Assembly (NCBI GenBank): GCA_963766995.1
Contig: CAVYCE010000003.1
Location: 558,001 to 622,000 of the forward strand
Direction of reading: 5' to 3'
DNA length: 64,000 nt
DNA from: Bog-473 sp963766995
GTDB taxonomy: Bacteria > Actinomycetota > Acidimicrobiia > Acidimicrobiales > RAAP-2
Under the pieces are notes generated by a model that was not told where the DNA came from, ran no database searches, and saw only the letters and a program-made list of their open reading frames with translations. Position numbers and translations under genes: made by a program. Positions 42,655 to 50,919 of the stretch are shown one piece after another; within the stretch, counting starts at the first letter, position 1, and each line of letters starts with the position of its first letter.

Positions 42655-43002
42655 CTACGGCTTGCCGGCTTCCACCCAGCCAGTGACCCGAGCATCACTG
42701 ATGCGACGAGCCGTTTCCATGTTGGCCCAGGAGCGAAAGCGCTTCTTTTCATCGCTACTCAGCTTCGAAAAAAGGGTCTGGTCGCCCGTTGACCCCGCGG
42801 GACGTGGGGCTCGGGTCTTCGCCCCGGAGGCGCTAGGACGTCCCTTGTCAATAAACGGCTTAAATGCAGCCCGGATTTGAACACCATTGGCGCTATTGAC
42901 ATCGATTTCATACGCCTTACCGTCTAACGAAAAATAGACGGTCTCAACTGCATCGCCGCCATCAATGTCGTCTGTCAGCTTTACTACGACTATTTTTGCC
43001 AT
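42655..43002 (-). CDS. lsr2: Lsr2-like nucleoid-associated protein
   Basis: A 115-residue Lsr2-family protein. The N-terminal dimerisation half matches (MAKIVVVKLTDDIDGG, ETVYFSLDGKAYEIDV), then a basic linker TRAPRPAGS and a C-terminal helix pair (RFRSWANMETARRISDARV). In mycobacterial Lsr2 the DNA-minor-groove loop is RGR; the aligned segment here reads DAR. It probably silences AT-rich or foreign DNA, with altered sequence preference. The promoter at 43009-43037 places the start at or near the ATG. Confidence 0.8.
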   Translation of the reverse strand: MAKIVVVKLTDDIDGGDAVETVYFSLDGKAYEIDVNSANGVQIRAAFKPFIDKGRPSASGAKTRAPRPAGSTGDQTLFSKLSSDEKKRFRSWANMETARRISDARVTGWVEAGKP

Positions 43003-43008
43003 GCATTT

Positions 43009-43037
43009 ATAATGTCATACGCAATCAATCTTTACAA
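43009..43037 (-). promoter_or_regulatory. Promoter of lsr2-like gene, probably leaderless
   Basis: On the minus strand TTGTAA (43032-43037), a 17-bp spacer and CATTAT (43009-43014) form a -35/-10 pair ending 6 bp before the ATG at 43002. Transcription would start at about the first base of the start codon, giving a leaderless mRNA. Confidence 0.55.
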
Positions 43038-43263
43038 ACCGTCTATAAGACCCCCCAAAATATTGGCCCAAAGAATCTAGGTACACTTCTAGGACTGGCC
43101 AATCGTTTTGCTAAATCGGCCAATCAGTCCTTCTCACTCCCTAGGGCGAATTACCCCTTGTAGCCTCATTCTTTCTCTCTCTTACCCTTCAGTCGGATCT
43201 CGGCGCGCCCAGCCTTGAGGCCTATGGGAATGAGCTGACGGTTGCAGCGGCCACAATGGTGCA
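43038..43263. repeat. AT-rich intergenic stretch with repeated GGCCAATC
   Basis: The stretch holds GGCCAATC at 43097-43104 and 43118-43125, the inverse ATTGGCC at 43062-43068, and TCTAGG at 43076-43081 and 43088-43093. GGACTG (43092-43097) and CAGTCC (43125-43130) could pair. Part of the gap is open for a small minus-strand frame ending at 43166. The stretch may be a binding platform for Lsr2 or another regulator. Confidence 0.4.
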
Positions 43264-43482
43264 ATGGCTCGCCGGCGAAGTACCAGACACGGCTCGAGGT
43301 CCTTTTCAATCGGATCGCATTGGCGGTCGGATGGCGCCCCAAAGTCAACCTTTCATTCTCAAGGCGAGGCCATGAGCGTGGCCGACCAACGACGGTATGA
43401 AACTGGCGTGTCCCTGAACGTCTATCAATGTGGCTTTTGTCAGGGTTGGCACATGGGCAGTGCCGAGAACCGTGAGGATTGA
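43264..43482 (+). CDS. Small protein with zinc-ribbon-like CxFCxGWHxG end
   Basis: A 72-residue frame. The end reads YQCGFCQGWHMGSA, the typical tail of small proteins with one CxxC and a trailing His; the middle STFHSQGEAMSVADQRRYE matches their preceding helix. The Arg/Ser-rich first 25 residues are less convincing, and a start at ATG 43372 (36 residues) is possible. Short DNA- or RNA-associated proteins of this kind are common in mobile and phage-derived regions. Confidence 0.5.
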   Translation: MARRRSTRHGSRSFSIGSHWRSDGAPKSTFHSQGEAMSVADQRRYETGVSLNVYQCGFCQGWHMGSAENRED

Positions 43483-43484
43483 CG

Positions 43485-44033
43485 ATGAGTGACAGCATCG
43501 AGAGCACCGACGACGAGTTCGTGGCCTGGATTGATCATGTCGGCCATTGCCCAGAGTGCCGTTTCGATTGGGATGAAGCAGATTTCGATGACCTGGTCGG
43601 TCAGTGCGTACGGGGCGTGGCCGTGTTCGGCGGCGCGCTCTCACGCATCGACCCCACCGTTGCCGTCGGGCCCGGGTTGTGGTCGGCCAGCCGGTACGTC
43701 TGGCACACGGTTGACGTGCTTCGCTTCGGTACCGAGCGCCTATGGACGCTCAGTGCCGACCCGTCCTTTGGGGTGCCGTCATGGGATGAGAACGCCATGG
43801 CGGAATGTCGATCGTACGACGAGCTCTCGCCCATCGTCGGACTCATCGCCCTGATTGCGGCCGCCCGGTCCTGGCGGACGGCGGCTCTCGAGGCACCCCA
43901 TGACGTCGACACACCCCACCCCGAGGCGGGCGCCGTCTGCGCCTTCGACATCGTCCAGCGCAACGCCCACGAGGTGTGTCATCACTTGTGGGACATTCAG
44001 CGCGGTCTGCCCGAAATCATTTCTCCCGGGTGA
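43485..44033 (+). CDS. DinB-like (mycothiol-dependent-type) protein
   Basis: A 182-residue protein with a DinB-superfamily-like four-helix layout. It has the pair HxxxH in NAHEVCHHLWDI near the C-terminus, a start with HVGHCPECRFDW and the helix SASRYVWHTVDVLRFGTERL. These folds bind metal and act as thiol-dependent transferases or isomerases. ATG 43485 follows GAGGA. The stop overlaps the next GTG by 4 bp. The family assignment is moderate. Confidence 0.6.
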   Translation: MSDSIESTDDEFVAWIDHVGHCPECRFDWDEADFDDLVGQCVRGVAVFGGALSRIDPTVAVGPGLWSASRYVWHTVDVLRFGTERLWTLSADPSFGVPSWDENAMAECRSYDELSPIVGLIALIAAARSWRTAALEAPHDVDTPHPEAGAVCAFDIVQRNAHEVCHHLWDIQRGLPEIISPG

Positions 44034-44275
44034 GCCCCGATCCTGACGACCTTCCGGAACGTCGATTCGAGAAATGGCGGCGGCGTTCGGCCATTGGCAG
44101 CATTGCCACCGGCATCGCGCTCGGCCTGCAGGACATCTTCCAGCCCTCGAACAACGAACCGGTGTTGACCGCCGAGGCACCGGGAGACCCACCCGATTCC
44201 GATCAGAAGCTCAGGGTCATCCTCGACCCCGAAGATCCGACCAAGTCGATCGCCATCGTGCCTAACGAAGACTGA
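44030..44275 (+). CDS. Small protein of unknown function
   Basis: An 81-residue protein starting at a GTG that overlaps the previous stop (GTGA). A basic helix ERRFEKWRRRSAIGSIATGIALGL, a possible amphipathic or membrane-skirting segment, is followed by an acidic tail (DPPDSDQKLRVILDPEDP). It is translationally coupled to the DinB-like gene. No family is recognised. Confidence 0.6.
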   Translation: MSPDPDDLPERRFEKWRRRSAIGSIATGIALGLQDIFQPSNNEPVLTAEAPGDPPDSDQKLRVILDPEDPTKSIAIVPNED

Positions 44276-44292
44276 ACCCACCCCGGGCTGGG

Positions 44293-44346
44293 TTGACCTG
44301 GGATTGAGACGGACGTACTATCTCTTATATCGGACACAGTGTCCGA
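44293..44346 (+). promoter_or_regulatory. Promoter with perfect palindromic operator before P450
   Basis: TTGACC (44293-44298), a 17-bp spacer and TACTAT (44316-44321) form the promoter. Overlapping the expected start site is TCGGACAC-A-GTGTCCGA (44330-44346), a perfect palindrome with 8-bp arms. The operon encodes a TetR protein (45634-46257), the likely binder, giving auto-repression lifted by a P450 substrate or product. Confidence 0.65.
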
Positions 44347-44369
44347 TTCTCAAGAGGAGCTGTCCGAGC

Positions 44370-45608
44370 ATGTCTGACACGCTGTCCGATCTCGATCCAG
44401 TCGACCTGGCCGACTCCCGCACCTTTGTGCCCAAGGTTCCCCATGAGTGGCTGACCTACCTGCGCCAGAACGACCCCGTGCACTGGATCGACGAGCCGGG
44501 AGGCTCGGGATATTGGGCCGTCACCAAGTACGAAGACTGCGTCACCGTGAACCGCGACTTTGAGCGCTTCAGCTCGGCTCGCAAGGGCACCATGCCCTTC
44601 GAGCTCGGTGAGGACGAGATCGCCCAGCAGAGCCTGATGATGCTCAACATGGACCCGCCGCTGCACACCCGCTACCGCCGTCTGGTGAACAAGGGATTCA
44701 CCCCGCGCATGGTGAGGGATCTCGAAGAAAGCATCCACCGCGCCACCGACAACATCATCGACCAGGTCATCGAGAAGGGTGAGGCCGACTTTGTCACTGA
44801 CATTTCCGCAGAGCTCCCACTGCAGGTAATCGCCGAACTGCTCGGCGTCCCACAGGAAGACCGTCACAAAATGTTCGACTGGTCCAACCGGATGGTCGGT
44901 AACGAGGACCCCGAATATCAGCTCGGTGCCGAGATCGCCCTTGGTGCCGCCATGGAGCTCTACGCCTACGCGTCGGAGTTGTTTGGCCAGAAGCGCATCA
45001 ATCCGCACGAGGACCTCATGAGTGTGCTCACCACGGTCGAGGTGGAGGGCGAGCGACTGAGCGAGATGGAGCTGGAGCTCTTCTTTCTCCTTTTAACGGT
45101 GGCCGGTAACGAGACCACCCGGAATCTGATTTCTGGTGCCATGCACACTTTCTTTCAGTTCCCCGACCAGTGGGAACGACTGCGCCAGGACCGCTCGCTG
45201 CTCCCGACCGCCATTGAAGAGATGTTGCGTTATGTCTCCCCCGTCATGAACTTCGCCCGAACGGCAATGTGTGACCTCGAGCTCAGCGGCACCGCTATCA
45301 AGGAGGGGGACAAGGTCGTCTTCTACCATGCGTCCGGAAATCGGGACGAGGCGATCTTCGAGAATCCCGAGACCTTCGACGTGGGCCGGGACCCCAATCC
45401 CCACATCGCGTTCGGTGGTGGTGGTCCCCACTTCTGCCTCGGAGCCAACTTGGCGCGCATGGAGATCAGGGTCATGTTCGAGCACTTGCTCGACCGCGTG
45501 CCCGACATCCACCAAGATGGCGACGTGCAGAGGCTGCAGTCGATGTTCATCAATGGTGTCAAGCACCTGCCGGTGGCCTTCACTCCGGCCGCCCGTCTCA
45601 GCCTGTAG
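44370..45608 (+). CDS. Cytochrome P450 (CYP124/125/142-like)
   Basis: A 412-residue P450. The I-helix reads AGNETTRN, the ExxR is in EEMLR, and the heme loop is FGGGGPHFCLGANLAR. The AGNETTRN and LGANLAR forms are typical of the actinobacterial steroid and branched-lipid omega-hydroxylase group (CYP124, 125, 142). ATG 44370 follows AGAGGAG; the 22 upstream codons would include the operator. The TetR and LLM genes follow in the same direction. The exact substrate is an inference. Confidence 0.9.
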   Translation: MSDTLSDLDPVDLADSRTFVPKVPHEWLTYLRQNDPVHWIDEPGGSGYWAVTKYEDCVTVNRDFERFSSARKGTMPFELGEDEIAQQSLMMLNMDPPLHTRYRRLVNKGFTPRMVRDLEESIHRATDNIIDQVIEKGEADFVTDISAELPLQVIAELLGVPQEDRHKMFDWSNRMVGNEDPEYQLGAEIALGAAMELYAYASELFGQKRINPHEDLMSVLTTVEVEGERLSEMELELFFLLLTVAGNETTRNLISGAMHTFFQFPDQWERLRQDRSLLPTAIEEMLRYVSPVMNFARTAMCDLELSGTAIKEGDKVVFYHASGNRDEAIFENPETFDVGRDPNPHIAFGGGGPHFCLGANLARMEIRVMFEHLLDRVPDIHQDGDVQRLQSMFINGVKHLPVAFTPAARLSL

Positions 45609-45633
45609 CTTCCACCCCTTCTTAAGGAGACCA

Positions 45634-46257
45634 ATGCCGCGCCGCTCCCCCGACGCTCTCAAGGATGTCATCAGGGACTTCCGGCGGGATCAGATCATCG
45701 AGACTTCGCGCCGGCTGTTCGGTGAGCGGGGCACGACCGAAGTGTCCATGGATGAGATCGCCAGCGAAGCCGGCGTGGCTCGATCCACCGTCTACGTCTA
45801 CTTCGCCAACCGGGACGAGTTGCTCCAGGCCTGCGTCCAGTCAATGTACGACCAGATCAAGGACACCATCTCCGTACTCTTCGAGGATTCGGCCGCACCG
45901 ATGGAACGACTGCATGCCCTCGTGTTGGGCGTGCTGGAGCGCATTGACGAAAGCCCCGCTTTCTTTCGATTCGCCATGGCCACCCAATCTTCAACGACGG
46001 CCGCCGGTTCGGTCGCAGTCGGCGGCGCGTTGATGTGGATCGGGTTGGACATCATCCGGCTCCTCGACGCCATTCTGGAAGACGGAGTGGCGTGTGGCCT
46101 CTTCCCACCAGGGCTCGACCGGGAACGTGCCGTGGTGCTGATCGGTCAGCAGATGTATGGCGCGATCTCAGTTCGGGCCGGCGAGCCAGAACCTGTGCCG
46201 GCCGCGCGGGCTGCCACGGAGATCTGCCAATTCGTGGTGCAAGGCTTAGGGGGATGA
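45634..46257 (+). CDS. TetR-family regulator
   Basis: A 207-residue repressor. The N-terminal helix-turn-helix is complete (MDEIASEAGVARSTVYVYFA, about residues 35-54), followed by a helical ligand-binding domain. AAGGAGA precedes ATG 45634 by 5 bases. The gene lies 25 bp after the P450 and 1 bp before the LLM gene, so it is in the operon and should act on the palindrome at 44330-44346. Confidence 0.92.
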   Translation: MPRRSPDALKDVIRDFRRDQIIETSRRLFGERGTTEVSMDEIASEAGVARSTVYVYFANRDELLQACVQSMYDQIKDTISVLFEDSAAPMERLHALVLGVLERIDESPAFFRFAMATQSSTTAAGSVAVGGALMWIGLDIIRLLDAILEDGVACGLFPPGLDRERAVVLIGQQMYGAISVRAGEPEPVPAARAATEICQFVVQGLGG

Positions 46258-46258
46258 G

Positions 46259-47137
46259 GTGAAGTTCGATCTGTGGATGCCTACGGCCAGTCCGATGACC
46301 ACGTGTGCGCTCCTCGACGCCGTGGCCACCGAGTCCGAAGCACGAGACATCTCTACCCTTTGGGTGGGCGAACACGTTGTGCTCTTCGACCAATACGCCA
46401 GCAGCTACCCGTATGCGGCCGACGGCAAGATCCCTGCACCATCGGGCACTGGACTGCTTGATCCCATCGTGACCCTGTCCTACCTGGCCGCTCGCACCCA
46501 TACGGTTCGACTGGGCACCGCCATGCTGCTGTTGCCACAGCGCAACCCCGTCTACACCGCCAAGGAAGTCTCATCCCTCGACTGGCTCTCCGATGGCCGA
46601 GTCGACTTGGGCATTGGCGTCGGCTGGCTCAAGGAGGAGTTCGATGCGCTCAACGTCCCGTGGGCGAAGCGGGGCGTGCGCACCGACGACTACATAGAAG
46701 TACTGCGCACCCTGTGGTGTGACGACACGTCCTCGTACAGCGGCTCCACCTATGAGTTGCCGCCCTGCGAAATGTTCCCCAAGCCGATCCAGCAGCCGCA
46801 TCCCCCGCTGCACTTCGGAGGCGAAACGGATGCTGCACTCCGACGGGTCGCTCGCATTGGGCAGGGCTGGCACACGTTCAATCGCTCACCATCCGAGTTG
46901 GCCGAGGGGTTGGCCACGCTCGATGTCCTGCTCGAAGAGGCCGGTCGAAGCCGTGACGAGCTCCGGATCACAGTGTGCCCGTACTTCAACGCGCTCACGC
47001 CCGAAATGGTGGAGCAATACGCCCAAGCCGGAGCTGATGCAGTGGCAGCGCTGTTCTTCTGCTTCAGCGCCGCAGACGTGGCCCAGACCTTCGACGGACT
47101 CGAGGCCTGCCGAGAGGCCGCCATCGCCACCGAATAG
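46259..47137 (+). CDS. LLM-class (F420-type) oxidoreductase
   Basis: A 292-residue luciferase-like TIM-barrel protein. It has TLWVGEHVV, YAARTHTVRLGTAM (with LLLPQRNP), LSDGRVDLGIGVGWLKEEF, and a late HFGGETDAALRRVAR. In actinobacteria such members bind F420 and reduce or oxidise small lipids or alcohols. It starts at GTG 46259, directly after the TetR gene. It probably works on the product of the P450 in the same operon. Confidence 0.88.
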   Translation: MKFDLWMPTASPMTTCALLDAVATESEARDISTLWVGEHVVLFDQYASSYPYAADGKIPAPSGTGLLDPIVTLSYLAARTHTVRLGTAMLLLPQRNPVYTAKEVSSLDWLSDGRVDLGIGVGWLKEEFDALNVPWAKRGVRTDDYIEVLRTLWCDDTSSYSGSTYELPPCEMFPKPIQQPHPPLHFGGETDAALRRVARIGQGWHTFNRSPSELAEGLATLDVLLEEAGRSRDELRITVCPYFNALTPEMVEQYAQAGADAVAALFFCFSAADVAQTFDGLEACREAAIATE

Positions 47138-47171
47138 CGGTCGGCGCTGGGGCATCACTACGCTTCGGCGA

Positions 47172-48782
47172 GTGGCCGCTCCCGATACAGCTTTCGGAGC
47201 ATTTACCGATGTTGGACCGTGGGAGATAAAGCCGGACGAGCTCGTATGGAAGAAGGGCCTGGCCGAAACCCGGGCCGCACTCCATGCCTCATTGCCCGAT
47301 TTGGTGCGTCCGGGCAAGATCCCGCCCGGGGCCCGGCTGGGCACCACCATCCGGCACCTGGGTGGAGCGCTGGCACTTTGGTACGCCAAAGAGCGGCGCG
47401 AGGGTGGCACCGTCAAGATGGCCGGGATTTCGCGGCGTCTGCGAGTCGCCGCCGAACACCTCGGGCCGACTTACATCAAGCTCGGTCAGATCGTGTCATC
47501 CGGTGATGGGATCTTCCCAGCGGAACTGGTAGCCGAGTTCAAGTGGTGCCGCGATCAGGTGACACCCGAGCCCTGGGACGTGGTGTCACAGGTGCTGCGC
47601 GAAGAGCTCGGCCGACCGATTACTGATGTGTTCTCCTCCATTGAGCGGATCCCTCTCGCCGCCGCATCAATCGCCCAGGTGCACGCCGCAGTGCTGCTCG
47701 ACGGGACTGAGGTGGTGATAAAGGTCCAGCGAAAGTCGGTCGCTCGCCTTGTCCATCAGGACCTAGCGGTCATGGCGTGGGTAGCGCCGCATCTGACGGG
47801 TCGCATCCCGGTCGCCGCGCTGGCCAATCCTCCGGCTTTGGTGGAGCTCTTCGCCGAGACGATCGTGGAAGAACTCGACTTCCGGCTCGAGGCGGAGAAC
47901 ATGCTTGACGTGGCGGCGACGTTCGCTGAACTGGGCCAGCGGGATTTTGTCATCCCGCGCCCGCACCCGACTCTGGTGACTCGCCGCATGCTGGTCATGG
48001 AACGACTAAGCGGATTCAACTTTTCTGACGTGGTGGGGATGAAGGACGCCGGCATCGACACCGAAGCCATCGTGCGCAGCGGGATGATCGGATTCCTCGA
48101 GGGCTGCATGATGCATGGCATCTTCCACGGGGACCTCCACGGCGGAAATCTCTTCGTGCTGCCATCGGGCAAGATCGCTCTGTTGGACTTCGGCATCACT
48201 GCTCGCCTGAGTGAAGCAAAGCGACTCGCTCTGCTTTCACTTGTCGTATCGGCCACCAACGGCGACATCGCCGGCCAAATCGGCGCCATGCGCGATCTCG
48301 GCGCCTTTCCCGCCAACACCGACGTCCAGACGGTCGTCGACCAACTCGGCCTTGAGGGCACTCCAGTGGATCCGACCACGCTTTCCCCCGAAGAGCTGGT
48401 GGGCGAGCTCCAGCGATCCATCAAAACGCTGCTGGCACTCGGGGCCAAAATGCCCAAGGAGCTCATGCTGTTCGTCAAGAACCTGATGTTCCTGGACGGC
48501 TCGATCGCCACCCTGGCGCCCGATCTTGATCTATTCAGTGAGATCGAAGCGATCTCACTCATGTTTGCCGAGAAGCACGGGGCGCGGATTATGGAGCAGC
48601 TCGGTCTGGAGCAGCAGCTCAATTGGGAGCCTGACCTGACCTCGCTGAAAGCTGGGTTCGGCCTCGATGAATCCACCGACCACTTGACCCATCGAGAACT
48701 CCAGGACCGCCGAGTCCAGATTCGGCAGAAGTTCGAAGGGCAGGACCGTCCGCGGCGCGGGCGCCGTTGGGCCCGGAAGTAA
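47172..48782 (+). CDS. ABC1/UbiB-family atypical kinase
   Basis: A 536-residue UbiB-like protein. AEHLGPTYIKLGQIVSSG is the KxGQ region, PLAAASIAQVHAA the Ala-rich loop, VVIKVQRK the Lys strand, MHGIFHGDLHGGNLF the catalytic loop and LLDFGITARL the DFG motif. UbiB/Coq8 proteins are ATPases needed for quinone biosynthesis or lipid handling. GTG 47172 is used because the longer frame overlaps the LLM gene. The basic C-terminus PRRGRRWARK lacks the usual C-terminal membrane anchor. Confidence 0.88.
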   Translation: MAAPDTAFGAFTDVGPWEIKPDELVWKKGLAETRAALHASLPDLVRPGKIPPGARLGTTIRHLGGALALWYAKERREGGTVKMAGISRRLRVAAEHLGPTYIKLGQIVSSGDGIFPAELVAEFKWCRDQVTPEPWDVVSQVLREELGRPITDVFSSIERIPLAAASIAQVHAAVLLDGTEVVIKVQRKSVARLVHQDLAVMAWVAPHLTGRIPVAALANPPALVELFAETIVEELDFRLEAENMLDVAATFAELGQRDFVIPRPHPTLVTRRMLVMERLSGFNFSDVVGMKDAGIDTEAIVRSGMIGFLEGCMMHGIFHGDLHGGNLFVLPSGKIALLDFGITARLSEAKRLALLSLVVSATNGDIAGQIGAMRDLGAFPANTDVQTVVDQLGLEGTPVDPTTLSPEELVGELQRSIKTLLALGAKMPKELMLFVKNLMFLDGSIATLAPDLDLFSEIEAISLMFAEKHGARIMEQLGLEQQLNWEPDLTSLKAGFGLDESTDHLTHRELQDRRVQIRQKFEGQDRPRRGRRWARK

Positions 48783-48788
48783 GCACCT

Positions 48789-48835
48789 CGACAGCCTCGC
48801 GGGGCTCATGTAAAATACTGTTGTAATTGACAGTC
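48789..48835 (+). promoter_or_regulatory. Promoter and inverted repeat before rhamnose aldolase gene
   Basis: TCGACA (48789-48794), 17 bp and TAAAAT (48812-48817) form a near-consensus promoter. ACTGT (48818-48822) and ACAGT (48831-48835) are inverted arms around the expected start site, a probable repressor site. The leader is about 50 bases to GTG 48873. Confidence 0.5.
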
Positions 48836-48872
48836 TCGAACACCCGAGGCGGCGTACGCAGGAGCGCACAAC

Positions 48873-50912
48873 GTGACCGAGCGTCAACAGGTGATGCAGG
48901 ACCTCCTGGCTCGATCACACCGGCTGGGAGCAGATCGAGCGGTCACCAACTTCGGCGGCGGGAACACGTCGGCCAAGGCCGTGGAATCGGACCCGGCGAC
49001 GGGCGAAATGACCCCGGTGCTTTACGTCAAGGGAAGCGGCGGCGACTTGGCCACCTTGACGCCCGATGGCCTCTCGGTCGTCGACCTCCATCGCCTTCGG
49101 TCAGCAGCCGCTCGGTACCAGCCGGAAGGGTCTGATGGAGAAGATCAGTTCTCCGATCTGGTTGGGATGTGCTGTTTTGGCGGACCAAGTGCGGCACCCT
49201 CCATCGACACGGCCATGCATGGGCTCATTGACCTTCAGCACGTTGACCACCTACATCCTGATTCGGTCATCGCGCTGGCCGCCGCGGCCGACGGTGAAGC
49301 ATTGGTCAAAGAGTGCTTCGGCGGCGAAGTGGCGTGGGTCCCCTGGCGACGACCGGGCATCGATCTTGCGCTGGAGGTGGCCGAACTTCGCAACAACGAC
49401 CCTTCGCTGCTCGGTGTCGTACTCGGCGGACACGGGCTCACCACTTGGGGTACGACATCAGACGAGTGTGAAGCGAACAGTTTCGCCATCATCCGTCGAG
49501 CCCAGGAGTTCATCGCTCAGACGGGAAAGGTGGACCCATTCGGCCCGATCGTTGCCACCCGCCAAGCGCTGCCGCTCGAAGAGCGATTGCGAGTCGCCGC
49601 TCTCTTGGCTCCCGTGGTCCGGTCCATCTGCTCGCAAGACGCCCATCGCATATTGATCTTCTCCGATAGCGAGCAGGTGCTCGACTTCATGGCTCACGCG
49701 TCAATGGAGCGTTTGGCCGCACTTGGCACGTCGTGTCCGGATCACTTTTTGCGAACGAAGATTCGACCCCTGGTGTTGGACCTGCCCGCCGGAGCGCCGA
49801 TAGCCGACGTCACCGATCGGCTGAAAGCACTCCATGCCGACTATCGGAATGACTACGCCGCGTATTACGCGCGACACGCCGATGCATCGTCCCCAGCCAT
49901 GCGGGGTGCCGATCCGGCCATTGTCCTGATTCCCGGCGTTGGCATGTTCAGCGCGGGTGCCGACGTCGAGACTGCTCGAGTGGCCGGTGAGTTCTACGGC
50001 AACGCCATTGCAGTGATGCAAGGATCGGAAGCCATTTCGACGTATGCGCCAATCTCCGAAGCGGAGAAATTCCGAGTCGAGTACTGGGCACTCGAAGAGG
50101 CGAAGTTGGCGCGCCGAGCGGCTCCCCGGCGACTCAGTGGAAAGATCGCTCTCGTGACGGGTGCGGGATCCGGCATCGGTCGGGCAATTGCCCTCAGACT
50201 TTCATCCGAAGGCGCCTGCGTGGTGGTCACCGATATGGATGTGCCGGCTGCCGAAGACACCGTTTCACTCATCGGGGGAGGAGTCGCCCTTGGACTCAAT
50301 GTCACTGATTACTCCAGCATCACCGACGCGTTCGCTGACGCTTGCCGCCTTTTCGGCGGGATCGACATTGTCGTGAACAACGCCGGTCTCTCAATAGCCG
50401 GCTCCCTGTCCGAGACAACCGAAGAGATATGGGACCGTCAGCACGACGTCATGGCCAAGGGATCCTTCCTCGTCTCCAAGGCAGCGGCCGAGGTGTTCGC
50501 CGCCCAGGGTATGGGGGGCGATGTGGTGTACGTGGTCAGCAAGAACTCCATTGTGGCCGGTCCAAGCAACATCGCCTATGGATCAGCCAAGGCTGATCAG
50601 GCACACCAAGTCAGGTTGTTGGCGGCCGAGCTCGGTCAGTTGGGGGTCAGGGTCAACGGAGTCAATCCTGATGGTGTCGTGCAAGGCTCCGGCATTTTTT
50701 CTTCGGGCTGGGGTGCGGAACGAGCCGCGGTCTACAACGTGCCCGAAGAGGACTTGGGGCGGTTCTACGCCGACCGCACGCTCTTGAAGGAAGAAGTACT
50801 CCCCGACCATGTGGCCAACGCCGTGTTTGCCTTGGTGTCAGGCGACCTGGCGCTGACAACCGGCACCCACATCCCGGTCGACGGTGGCGTACCGGCGGCG
50901 TTCCTGCGCTGA
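48873..50912 (+). CDS. rhaEW: Bifunctional rhamnulose-1-phosphate aldolase/short-chain dehydrogenase
   Basis: A 679-residue fusion. The N-terminal class II aldolase half (1-400) has TNFGGGNTSAK, DHLHPDS and LGGHGLTTWG zinc-site motifs. The C-terminal SDR half (about 425-679) has VTGAGSGIGRA, NNAGLSIAGS and AYGSAK. It splits L-rhamnulose-1-phosphate into DHAP and L-lactaldehyde and oxidises the aldehyde to L-lactate. AGGAG precedes GTG 48873. It reads toward the minus-strand rhamnosidase operon and belongs to the same locus as rhaI at 57655. Confidence 0.92.
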   Translation: MTERQQVMQDLLARSHRLGADRAVTNFGGGNTSAKAVESDPATGEMTPVLYVKGSGGDLATLTPDGLSVVDLHRLRSAAARYQPEGSDGEDQFSDLVGMCCFGGPSAAPSIDTAMHGLIDLQHVDHLHPDSVIALAAAADGEALVKECFGGEVAWVPWRRPGIDLALEVAELRNNDPSLLGVVLGGHGLTTWGTTSDECEANSFAIIRRAQEFIAQTGKVDPFGPIVATRQALPLEERLRVAALLAPVVRSICSQDAHRILIFSDSEQVLDFMAHASMERLAALGTSCPDHFLRTKIRPLVLDLPAGAPIADVTDRLKALHADYRNDYAAYYARHADASSPAMRGADPAIVLIPGVGMFSAGADVETARVAGEFYGNAIAVMQGSEAISTYAPISEAEKFRVEYWALEEAKLARRAAPRRLSGKIALVTGAGSGIGRAIALRLSSEGACVVVTDMDVPAAEDTVSLIGGGVALGLNVTDYSSITDAFADACRLFGGIDIVVNNAGLSIAGSLSETTEEIWDRQHDVMAKGSFLVSKAAAEVFAAQGMGGDVVYVVSKNSIVAGPSNIAYGSAKADQAHQVRLLAAELGQLGVRVNGVNPDGVVQGSGIFSSGWGAERAAVYNVPEEDLGRFYADRTLLKEEVLPDHVANAVFALVSGDLALTTGTHIPVDGGVPAAFLR

Positions 50913-50919
50913 GCTGTTC

